A DNA stretch of 9,840 nt from Nitrospina sp. (GTDB lineage: Bacteria > Nitrospinota > Nitrospinia > Nitrospinales > VA-1). A model generated the notes under the pieces. The model was not told the origin of the DNA and made no database searches. It worked only from the letters and a program-made list of their open reading frames with translations. The position numbers were made by a program, and so were the translations under genes. Shown in pieces: positions 1-7,260 of this stretch. The stretch covers positions 1-9,840 of the forward strand of contig JABGTQ010000030.1 in the NCBI GenBank assembly GCA_018647025.1. Direction: 5' to 3'. Each line of letters starts with the position of its first letter. The first letter of the stretch is position 1.

Positions 1-113
1 CCTTTTTTAAATTTGCTTTCAATTGAATGCATGGCATACATAAATTAGATAAAGCATGACCGAAAAAAGAAACCAGGCAACAGGATTAAAAAAAATTCCA
101 TATTTATTTAGGA

Positions 114-1364
114 TCATAGTTTTTCTAGAAGTTGCCTTTTCTTAATCGAGTATAGTTTTTTTGAGATTTCCCCATTGGTATATAATTCCTTGTATTTTTT
201 TAATTTATTTTCAATCCACCGTTTATTTGACAAAACCTCATACTTAATATGTTTTCCTTTTTTAATTAGTTTTTTTGTATAGTGATCAGCTTTATTAAAT
301 TTAGGAGACTGGGTTCTTATTTGTTTTTTAATAACATTAGAATCCCTAATGCTTTTTACTTTTTTGTTTTCCAAGTCTAAAAAATATTGAATGAACGCTT
401 TTTCTTTCAGTCCCTTAATCCATTTTTTATATTTTTTTTCTCTATTTTGAAGGTTAAGGATTCTTTCAATTTCAGGCTTAACTATTTTATAGGCTTTCGC
501 ATATCCAGGGATAAAGCTATCACACTTAATAATGTGAAACCCATTAACCGTTTCAACTAGACGACTAACCTCTCCTTCTCTTAAATCAAAGGCAGCACTC
601 TCAAGTTCAGGCAACATTGTTCCACGACTCACAATACCAATCTTTCCTCCTAAGTGTGCGGAAACATCGTCTGAAAATTTTCTCGCCAAATTAGAAAACG
701 TACCGCCATCTTTAATTAGTTGAAAAATTTCATCAGCTTTAATTTTAAGTAATTGTATTTCTTTATTTGAAGCATTTTTTTCTTTAACTAACATAATTTG
801 ACTCAATTCAATTTTTTCAGAAACCAAAAAATCTTTTTTATTTTTCCTGTAATAATTTTTTAAAGACTTTTCTCCTACTTTAGTGGTAGAGCTAAATTGC
901 ATTTGGATGAGCCGAGAAATATAAATTTGATTGCTAACAATCTCTTTGTAATCATCCAAGCTACTACCTTCATTTAAAAGCATACTTTCAAACTGTTTGT
1001 ATGTAATATTATTGGTCTTATAAATTTCATCTAATTTTTTTTGAATATCTTCATCAGACACAACCATTCCTATTTTTTTTGCTTCATGAATTTGAATTTT
1101 TTCAGTAATTAACCCTTCGAGAACCGTTTTCATTAGGTTCTTTTTTGTCAACTTTTGATCGACAGAATCCGAATATTCTTTTTGAAGCATAAGCATTTCA
1201 ACTTTGTTTTCTAAAGATCCCAAAGTTATGACATCAGCATTAACTTTAGCCACAATTCCATCAAGTGTCGCTGCAAATATTGACGTACTTAAAATAATAC
1301 AGAACATAAATGCTGCAACAGTAGTTATCAACCTATAAACTAAACTTTGAGAGTATATTTTCAT
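114..1364 (-). CDS. SurA-like periplasmic PPIC-type peptidyl-prolyl isomerase/chaperone with basic C-terminal extension
   Basis: 416 aa. The start at 1364 gives a good Sec signal peptide (K2 and R11, a hydrophobic core at about 12-30, likely cleavage after A31); starting at M20 would lose the basic n-region. A SurA_N-like helical domain covers about 35-155, a single PPIC/parvulin domain about 183-283, and a closing helix with K-x-W-I about 293-322. Known family role: chaperoning outer-membrane proteins in the periplasm. The parvulin domain keeps H277 (NGFHII) and D233 but has Q189 where most have the first active-site His, and K241 where GGD is usual, so catalysis is doubtful. Residues 331-416 are an extension absent from the neighbouring paralogue, with 27 Lys/Arg against 8 Asp/Glu, ending in a SHOCT-like segment (388-416). 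The start lies inside the end of the upstream parvulin gene (32-nt overlap) and has no clear Shine-Dalgarno, which suggests coupled translation. Family call is secure; exact orthology to surA is not. Confidence 0.88.
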   Translation of the reverse strand: MKIYSQSLVYRLITTVAAFMFCIILSTSIFAATLDGIVAKVNADVITLGSLENKVEMLMLQKEYSDSVDQKLTKKNLMKTVLEGLITEKIQIHEAKKIGMVVSDEDIQKKLDEIYKTNNITYKQFESMLLNEGSSLDDYKEIVSNQIYISRLIQMQFSSTTKVGEKSLKNYYRKNKKDFLVSEKIELSQIMLVKEKNASNKEIQLLKIKADEIFQLIKDGGTFSNLARKFSDDVSAHLGGKIGIVSRGTMLPELESAAFDLREGEVSRLVETVNGFHIIKCDSFIPGYAKAYKIVKPEIERILNLQNREKKYKKWIKGLKEKAFIQYFLDLENKKVKSIRDSNVIKKQIRTQSPKFNKADHYTKKLIKKGKHIKYEVLSNKRWIENKLKKYKELYTNGEISKKLYSIKKRQLLEKL

Positions 1365-2322
1365 TTATTTTTATATTTGAATTATTTTTTAAATTTAGAA
1401 GCCATTGTTCAAATTTTTTCGACTGATTTTCTCTTGAAAACTTTTCGTATATATTTTTTTTTGATTCAGAAAAACTCATCTGCCTTGGAGCTTTCACATC
1501 AACAACCTTAAAAATATGATATCCATATGGAGTCTTTATAGTTTTACTAACCTGGTTATTTTTGAGATTGACAATAGAGCCAAATTCTTCTGGCATTTTA
1601 CTGATCTCAATATACCCGAGATCTCCACCTAAATGTGCTTCAGGCGCTAATGAATAAACTCTAGCCAATTCAGAAAAATTTTTTTTTTTTAATTTTATTG
1701 CTTTTTGCGCAAGCCTAGACTCATCTTCTGTAGAAACCATAATATGAAAAGCGTGAACCATCATACCTACTTTGAATGACTCTTTATGGACTTCGTAATA
1801 TGCTCTAGCTCTTGTTTCATCATCTGGATCTTTGGTGTTAAATTTAATATTGATAAACTTATTGATCAATAAACTGTTTTTGAGCCGATTCTCCCATAAC
1901 TCAGAAGATATGCCTTCATCTTTAAGAAACTCTTCAAAGGAATCCCCTTCATATCCATTTTTAGCCTCAAGAAGTGCAACTTCAAACTCATTTCGACTCA
2001 AAAAAATTTTTACTGAATTCGCCTCCTGAATTAAGAGATTATTTCGTATGAGTTCATTAAGGGCTTTAATTTTCAAGACAAGCTTTTCTTCTGTGGTAAG
2101 TGAACCTCTTTTAGTTACATGATACTGCCTCATTAAAAATTTAATCTCATTGCGATGACTACCTACAGTAATCTCATCGCCATTAACCAATGCAATAACG
2201 GCGTCACTTGTAATGTCGACCTCTTCATCCCAAACAGAACACGCAGTAGAGAAAAAAATTAAAACAACGAATAAATTATTTCTTAAAAAAAAATTTAAAT
2301 ATTGTATGGTTTTATTTTTCAT
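1333..2322 (-). CDS. PPIC-type (parvulin/SurA-like) peptidyl-prolyl isomerase, predicted lipoprotein
   Basis: 329 aa. The N-terminus has K2, K4 and R14, a hydrophobic stretch (17-24), then S25-T26-A27-C28, a plausible though not ideal lipobox. Ser at +2 suggests the outer membrane if E. coli sorting rules apply. SurA_N-like helical region about 40-160; PPIC domain about 187-276 with H193 (AFHIMV), LGGDLGY (231-237), M243-P244 and GYHIF (267-271). Both parvulin histidines are present, but the Cys/Asp position of the active site reads as Ala226. The closing segment (about 298-320, with E-Q-W-L-x-x-L-K) resembles that of the next gene, so the two look like paralogues. It overlaps mfd by 11 nt upstream and the other parvulin gene by 32 nt downstream, so it is mid-operon. 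A 12-A tract sits at codons 211-215 and a 9-T tract at codons 10-13. Likely role: envelope protein folding. Confidence 0.87.
   Translation of the reverse strand: MKNKTIQYLNFFLRNNLFVVLIFFSTACSVWDEEVDITSDAVIALVNGDEITVGSHRNEIKFLMRQYHVTKRGSLTTEEKLVLKIKALNELIRNNLLIQEANSVKIFLSRNEFEVALLEAKNGYEGDSFEEFLKDEGISSELWENRLKNSLLINKFINIKFNTKDPDDETRARAYYEVHKESFKVGMMVHAFHIMVSTEDESRLAQKAIKLKKKNFSELARVYSLAPEAHLGGDLGYIEISKMPEEFGSIVNLKNNQVSKTIKTPYGYHIFKVVDVKAPRQMSFSESKKNIYEKFSRENQSKKFEQWLLNLKNNSNIKINENILSKFSL
1679..1690 (-). repeat. 12-base homopolymer (A12 on the coding strand) inside the parvulin lipoprotein gene
   Basis: Twelve consecutive T on the plus strand, so A12 in the mRNA, encode the end of L211, K212-K214 and the start of N215, within the PPIC domain. 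It is the longest homopolymer I found in the window. Such tracts are prone to polymerase slippage. Confidence 0.95.
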
Positions 2323-5300
2323 TGTTAACTAACCTGAGAAGCACCTTTAAATGACCAGCTATTGAAAGCATGTCTTCTTTCCAGTTTTTACGTTTTAAGT
2401 TAAGCCCTAAGCAATACTCAGATATGAAGATAAACCCGGTCTCAAAAATATCAGTTATTTTCTCTAGAGAAATAGGAGTGGTCTTTTCTACATCCAATCG
2501 TATATCGCCGTTAAAAAGATACACTTTGATAATATGAAGCTTTTTGCAAATAGTTTTAATTTCAACTAATCGTAATAGTTTTTCGACAGACTCCGGAAAC
2601 CTTCCATAACGATCAATCATTTCACGACTTATTTCTTTATAATCGTCCAAGTTTTCTAATAACTGAAGTCTGCGATAAACGTCTAATCTTTGGTTTAAAT
2701 CAGAAATGTAGTTATTAGGAATATAACCTTTAACTTGTAAATTAATTTCTGGATCGACAAATTGCCTTTGAACTTCTTCACCTTTTATCTCTTTAACGGT
2801 TTCTTCTATTAACTTCGAATAAAGATCAAATCCTATAGAGGCTATATGCCCAGATTGATTACTCCCAAGCATATTACCAACTCCTCGAATTTCCATGTCA
2901 CGAGCAGCCAGCTGAAAACCTTCTCCTAGTTCACTAAGTTCTTCTATAGCACTTAGTCTTTGCCTAGCGTCTGATTTTATAGCAAGAGCTCCAGGGGTAA
3001 GTAAGTAAGCATAAGCTTGATGCTTATAACGGCCCACTCTGCCTCTTAATTGATAAAGCTGCGCTAGGCCAAACTGGTCGGCTCTATTGATAATAATAGT
3101 ATTAGCTGAAGGTATATCGAGTCCAGACTCAATAATTGTCGTGCAAAGAAGAACATCTATCTCCTTTGCTAGAAACTGTCCCATCACATTTTCTAACTGA
3201 TGTTCGGGTAATTGACCGTGACCAATCCCGATTCGAGCCTCGGGTATAATTTTTTGAATCAACTCTTTAATAGAATGAATACTTTTAATTTTATTATGAA
3301 CAAAATAAACCTGACCACCACGGCTAAGTTCATTTTTTATTGAATCATGTATAATTTTTTCATCAAATTTACGCACAAATGTTTTAATAGACAATCGATC
3401 GATTGGCGGAGTCTCAATAACACTTAAGTCTCTAACACCCATAAGCGAAAAATGAAGAGTTCGTGGTATCGGTGTAGCAGTTAGAGTTAATATATCAACT
3501 TTATTTCGTATTTTTTTTAATGCTTCCTTATGTTTAACACCAAATCGTTGCTCTTCATCGATAACAATCAATCCTAATTGAGCAAAGTCAACATCCTTAG
3601 AAAGTAATCTATGAGTACCAATAATAATATCTACTTCACCTGATTTAACATTTGCCAGCGTTTGTTTTTGTTCTCGTGGACTTTTAAAACGATTAATCAT
3701 TTTAATATTTACAGCATGATTTTTAAATCGTTCACTGAAAGTATTAAGGTGTTGTTGAGCAAGAATTGTAGTTGGGACAAGAACCGCAACCTGTTTTTTT
3801 TCTAAAATTACCTTAAATGCAGCCCGCATCGCTACTTCCGTTTTACCGTAACCAACATCACCACAAATCAAGCGGTCCATTACCTTAGTACTCTCGAGAT
3901 CTTCCATCGTTTCGTCAATTGCTCTTAATTGATCCTCAGTTTCTTCAAACTCAAATGAATCGGATAGTTCCTGCATTAATATTGAGTTCGCCGAATAACT
4001 TTTACCCACTGCAATTTCCCGGGATGCATAAAGCTTTAACAAATCTTCTGCCATTTCTCGAATTGATTTTTTAATGGAGTTTTTCTTCTTTTTCCAGCTA
4101 ACGCCACCTAATTTATCCAATTGAGGAGGTACATCCCCAGACCCCAAATACTTTTGAATAGAAGCTAAACCATCCATAGGGATGTAAAGCTTTTCACCAT
4201 CTGCATAGATAATAGTCAAAAATTCCCCACCACCTATTCCTGTCTCTAACTCGCTAGTTCCGTTATAACTTCCTATCCCATAGTCAACGTGAACTAAATA
4301 ATTGCCAGGTTTTAAACCTTTAAATCCCCTCTGAAAACTTGTGGATTTAGATTTTCTACGATATCGATATTTGTGGCTCAACCCAAAAATTTCATGCTCA
4401 GCCACAAAAGTTAGACCCAAGTCAAAGGAAATAAAACCACTACTCAAATATCCTTTATCAACGTCTATAGTTAATTCATACTCACCTGCTAATTCATGAA
4501 GACGCTTAACTTGACCTTTAGTCGGAGCTACTACAACAAACTTATGACCTTCTGCTTCCAATTCTTTTATTTTTTCAGCAAAAACCTCAAATTTCCCTAA
4601 TAAAGGTGGGTTTCTCTTTATATTAAAACGTAGATTGCTTACATTCTCACGAGATTCAATATATAAAGAATTAATGGAGATTATTTTTTTATCAGACAGT
4701 CGACTCTTTAATTCACTCAAACTCAAATAAAGTTTGTCTGGTGTAACAACCAAATCACCGCGATCATAGGCAGAATCAAACTCTTTGACAATCACTTTCC
4801 AATAATCATCTACTTCGCAATTAACCTCGTCTTCCTCATCAAACACAATCAAAGATTCATTGGATAGGTAATCAAACAAGGTCTCTCTCTGGCTATAGAA
4901 AAATGGAGCTAGATGTTCAAGACCAAAAAAATTATCAAGATACTCGATATTATCAATTACTTCTTTTAATCGGACTGGGTCAACATCATTTTCTTCAATA
5001 TGTTTTGATATTTTTTTGAGGCCAGCGATCTTTTGAACTGGAGTTGGAGACAGTTCTCTTACTGGAAGAATTTCAAGTTTATCAATTTTCTTTAAAGAAA
5101 CCTGAGTGTTTACATCAAATTCACGGATGGAATCTACAGTATTATCAAAAAACTCAATCCGAACTGGATTCGTTGATGCAGGGGGATAAATATCGACTAT
5201 ATCACCTCGCACGCTAAAATGCCCTCGGTTTTCAACCATTGGAAAACGAACAAACCCATTTTCAAGTAAGCAAGTTTCTAGAAATTCACGCTCAAGTTCC

Positions 5301-5764
5301 CCCCCTGTGACTAAGCAAAAAGTTTGATCGCTTAACTCTTTTCGAGGAACCACACACTGAAGGATTGCATCTACCGGTACTATCAACAACGAAATCTTGT
5401 TACGTTGAAGAAGGTGAAGAACTTCCAATCTTTCTCCCATTATTACAGTAGATGGCGAAATATTTTCATAGGGAGAGATCTCCCAGGAGGGAAAAAAACG
5501 TATCTGTTTTTGGACTCTATTAAAATTAAAAAAATACCTTAAATCACCAAGAAGTTTTTCGCCAGTAGTATGATTTGGAGTTAAAACAACTACTGTTTTA
5601 GAAATAGACTTTACCAAAAGTGAAAGAAAAAATGAACGCGAGGACTCTCTAAGTCCTTCAATATGAATCTTTAAAGAATTTTCATCTACGTTTTTTCCTA
5701 TTTCTTCAATTCCATCATTGAATGAGACGAAAGATATTTCATTATTGATCACTTGTTCATTCAT
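2312..5764 (-). CDS. mfd: Transcription-repair coupling factor Mfd
   Basis: 1150 aa, essentially the usual Mfd length (E. coli 1148). Mfd is a cytoplasmic ATP-driven translocase that pushes RNA polymerase stalled at DNA damage and recruits UvrA. Visible in order: a UvrB-like N-terminal module (about 35-240, with FSVRGDIVDIYP at 183-194) whose first nucleotide-binding site is degenerate (no GxGKT near 35-50), as is normal for Mfd; the RNA-polymerase-interaction (CarD/RID-like) domain about 485-555 (NYLVHVDYGIG); helicase motifs with Walker A GDVGYGKT 635-642, DEEQ 736-739, TATP 762-765 and QLRGRVGR 905-912; the translocation motif region 947-970 (GEGFQLAARDMEIRG, then GNMLGS); and the C-terminal TRCF domain about 1005-1150. 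No truncation or missing motor motif. The ATG at 5764 follows the upstream 124-aa gene by 11 nt, and the 3' end overlaps the lipoprotein gene by 11 nt, so all are probably co-transcribed. Confidence 0.98.
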   Translation of the reverse strand: MNEQVINNEISFVSFNDGIEEIGKNVDENSLKIHIEGLRESSRSFFLSLLVKSISKTVVVLTPNHTTGEKLLGDLRYFFNFNRVQKQIRFFPSWEISPYENISPSTVIMGERLEVLHLLQRNKISLLIVPVDAILQCVVPRKELSDQTFCLVTGGELEREFLETCLLENGFVRFPMVENRGHFSVRGDIVDIYPPASTNPVRIEFFDNTVDSIREFDVNTQVSLKKIDKLEILPVRELSPTPVQKIAGLKKISKHIEENDVDPVRLKEVIDNIEYLDNFFGLEHLAPFFYSQRETLFDYLSNESLIVFDEEDEVNCEVDDYWKVIVKEFDSAYDRGDLVVTPDKLYLSLSELKSRLSDKKIISINSLYIESRENVSNLRFNIKRNPPLLGKFEVFAEKIKELEAEGHKFVVVAPTKGQVKRLHELAGEYELTIDVDKGYLSSGFISFDLGLTFVAEHEIFGLSHKYRYRRKSKSTSFQRGFKGLKPGNYLVHVDYGIGSYNGTSELETGIGGGEFLTIIYADGEKLYIPMDGLASIQKYLGSGDVPPQLDKLGGVSWKKKKNSIKKSIREMAEDLLKLYASREIAVGKSYSANSILMQELSDSFEFEETEDQLRAIDETMEDLESTKVMDRLICGDVGYGKTEVAMRAAFKVILEKKQVAVLVPTTILAQQHLNTFSERFKNHAVNIKMINRFKSPREQKQTLANVKSGEVDIIIGTHRLLSKDVDFAQLGLIVIDEEQRFGVKHKEALKKIRNKVDILTLTATPIPRTLHFSLMGVRDLSVIETPPIDRLSIKTFVRKFDEKIIHDSIKNELSRGGQVYFVHNKIKSIHSIKELIQKIIPEARIGIGHGQLPEHQLENVMGQFLAKEIDVLLCTTIIESGLDIPSANTIIINRADQFGLAQLYQLRGRVGRYKHQAYAYLLTPGALAIKSDARQRLSAIEELSELGEGFQLAARDMEIRGVGNMLGSNQSGHIASIGFDLYSKLIEETVKEIKGEEVQRQFVDPEINLQVKGYIPNNYISDLNQRLDVYRRLQLLENLDDYKEISREMIDRYGRFPESVEKLLRLVEIKTICKKLHIIKVYLFNGDIRLDVEKTTPISLEKITDIFETGFIFISEYCLGLNLKRKNWKEDMLSIAGHLKVLLRLVNNEK

Positions 5765-5775
5765 TAGATAAAAAT

Positions 5776-6150
5776 TCAGGAAGGGATAGGACCATCAGAC
5801 TTCTTAGTGGCTAAGTGTTTCCACTTAGGTTCCCCTTTAGGTTTGAAGTTAACACATACAATAAAAGTTGCTCCTTCATAAAAATTCAACTTAAACCAAC
5901 CACCACCAAAACGTTTGAACAAATAATCTTCTGGGTCTGCTCGAAAACCATCAACTTGTTCTTTAGTAAACCTTGCAATCTCATAAAACTGTATCCCTAC
6001 ACCTTCATTTACTCCAACAAGAAGAATACTATTGGTCTCATTATAAATTTCTTCAAACCGACAATCTATCTCGCTTTGGCTTGGTTCATGCTTCAATGAG
6101 CGACGTAATTTAGGTTTGTAATAGTCTCTAAAAGCACTCTTAATCCACAT
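5776..6150 (-). CDS. Uncharacterised 124-aa protein upstream of mfd
   Basis: 124 aa; I do not recognise the family. It has no signal peptide or membrane segment, so it is probably cytoplasmic. The N-terminal 30 residues are basic (KPKLRRSLKHE); the middle has alternating hydrophobic segments (ILLVGVNEGVGIQFYEIARF, about 42-61) that look like beta-strands of a compact domain. A conspicuous RFGGGWFKLNFYEG (79-92) is followed by another strand (TFIVCVNFKPKG) and a polar tail. The reading frame upstream of 6150 hits a stop at 6184-6186 with no other ATG, so this start is well defined. The Shine-Dalgarno is weak. It lies 11 nt ahead of mfd on the same strand, so it is probably the first gene of the mfd transcript. 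The opposite-strand frame here (5815-6099) has no family-like features and I treat it as a shadow. That this is a real gene is likely; its function is unknown. Confidence 0.7.
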   Translation of the reverse strand: MWIKSAFRDYYKPKLRRSLKHEPSQSEIDCRFEEIYNETNSILLVGVNEGVGIQFYEIARFTKEQVDGFRADPEDYLFKRFGGGWFKLNFYEGATFIVCVNFKPKGEPKWKHLATKKSDGPIPS

Positions 6151-6384
6151 GAATAATTGTTTTCTTTTAAATATTAAAAATTTTTAAATTTTTATGACTT
6201 TGGGGTAAAAAAATGCACTAGTTAATGCAGAAGTCGTATATTAAAATTAAGATATGATTAATTTTTTAATAGTAACATAAACATCTACCTACGAAATAGT
6301 TCAAATATAAATAGGGCGACAAAGCTCACTGCAAAATTTTATTTAACATTTCTACTTTTGCATTCATTTCTAGCTAATAAATAA
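6151..6384. other. Divergent intergenic region between the mfd unit and aguBA
   Basis: These 234 bases separate two divergently transcribed units and must hold the promoters of both unless one is read through. The stretch is very AT-rich, with A/T-only short inverted repeats (for example ATTAA-TTTT-TTAAT near 6257-6270). I could not find a -35/-10 pair matching the sigma70 consensus convincingly on either strand, nor a riboswitch-like or operator-like structure, nor a gene. The first aguB codon has no recognisable Shine-Dalgarno in front of it. Confidence 0.5.
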
Positions 6385-7260
6385 ATGATAAACAAATCAG
6401 TAACCATAGGACTACTGCAGCAATCAAGAATTAAAAGTATAGAGCTAAACTTGGAAACAACAATTCAAGAAATCAAAGAATCAGCAAAAAAAGGGGCTCA
6501 AATTATATGTCTACAAGAATTGTTTCTAAGTACATACTTTTGTCAAAGTGAAAATCCTAACCAATTCAAGCTATCCGAAACCATACCAGGCCCAACTACT
6601 AACGTTTTATCCAGATTAGCTAAAGAACTTTCGGTTGTTATTATTGCTCCTTTATTCGAAAAACGCACTGAAGGAATTTACCACAACACCGCTGTTATTA
6701 TTGATGCCGATGGATCCATTGTGGGTTCTTACAGAAAAATGCATATCCCTGATGACCCCTACTTTTATGAAAAATTTTATTTCACACCTGGTGACAAAGG
6801 ATTTAAAAGTTTTCATACTCGTTACGGTCCTGTGGGAATACTCATTTGCTGGGACCAATGGTTTCCAGAAGCAGCGCGCCTGGTTTCTCTTTCAGGAGCT
6901 CAGTTTATTTTTTGTCCTACTGCAATTGGTTATCAAAACTCAGACTCTACAGAGCTTAATAAACAGATCGCAGCATGGGAAACAATACAAAAGTCACATG
7001 CGATAGCAAACGGTATTTTTTTTGCTGCTGTAAACCGAGTTGGAAACGAGGACAATATAACTTTTTGGGGGAAATCGTTTGTCTGCGATCCATTTGGTGA
7101 AATAGTTGCACAAGCTTCGGAAAATAAACCGGAAAGTCTTATTGTAGAATGTGATTTATTGAAAATTGAACAGACCCGCCAAGATTGGCCTTTTCTGAGA
7201 GATCGCAGAGTTGATGCTTATCATAAACTTACTCAGATATACCATGACCCAACTACCTAA
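6385..7260 (+). CDS. aguB: N-carbamoylputrescine amidase AguB (nitrilase superfamily)
   Basis: 291 aa, the normal length for AguB. It hydrolyses N-carbamoylputrescine to putrescine, CO2 and ammonia in the cytoplasm, the last step of the agmatine route to putrescine. One nitrilase/CN-hydrolase domain spans the protein, with the Glu-Lys-Cys triad visible as E45 (CLQELF), K118 (YRKMHIPDD) and C155 (LICWDQWFPEAAR). Family-specific signatures of AguB rather than other nitrilases are YRKMHIPDDPYFYEKFYF (116-133), PTAIG (178-182) and the ITFWGKSF region (225-232). The start at 6385 places the first beta-strand (VTIGLLQQ) at the expected distance from the terminus. aguA follows with a 17-nt overlap, so the two enzymes for successive steps are co-translated. 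All key residues are intact. Confidence 0.96.
   Translation: MINKSVTIGLLQQSRIKSIELNLETTIQEIKESAKKGAQIICLQELFLSTYFCQSENPNQFKLSETIPGPTTNVLSRLAKELSVVIIAPLFEKRTEGIYHNTAVIIDADGSIVGSYRKMHIPDDPYFYEKFYFTPGDKGFKSFHTRYGPVGILICWDQWFPEAARLVSLSGAQFIFCPTAIGYQNSDSTELNKQIAAWETIQKSHAIANGIFFAAVNRVGNEDNITFWGKSFVCDPFGEIVAQASENKPESLIVECDLLKIEQTRQDWPFLRDRRVDAYHKLTQIYHDPTT

Noticed and set aside
1..41. A minus-strand frame opening at ATG 39-41 (or 30-32) and running off the left edge, possibly the next gene of the mfd unit.
   Set aside because: Only 13 codons are visible, there is no Shine-Dalgarno, another frame starting at 37 is also open, and the residues match nothing I recognise. Too little to call a gene.
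42..113. T8 run on the minus strand after the second parvulin gene (89-96) as a possible intrinsic terminator.
   Set aside because: No GC-rich stem precedes the T run; runs like this are common in this AT-rich sequence.
5815..6099. Plus-strand open frame of 94 codons opposite the 124-aa gene.
   Set aside because: Its composition looks like an antisense shadow, it has no Shine-Dalgarno, and the minus-strand frame gives a more protein-like sequence with operon spacing to mfd.
6256..6330. Possible promoter elements for aguB (GCGACA near 6315; TATGAT near 6253).
   Set aside because: The paired boxes match poorly or have wrong spacing; at this AT content such matches are expected by chance.
6635..7006. 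Plus-strand open frame of 123 codons within aguB.
   Set aside because: It is an alternate frame of a gene with all catalytic motifs intact; low-complexity Leu-rich start and no family features.
7211..7243. Upstream ATG as the aguA start.
   Set aside because: The extra 11 residues are hydrophobic and not family-like, and would deepen the overlap with aguB; the ATG at 7244 fits the family N-terminus better.
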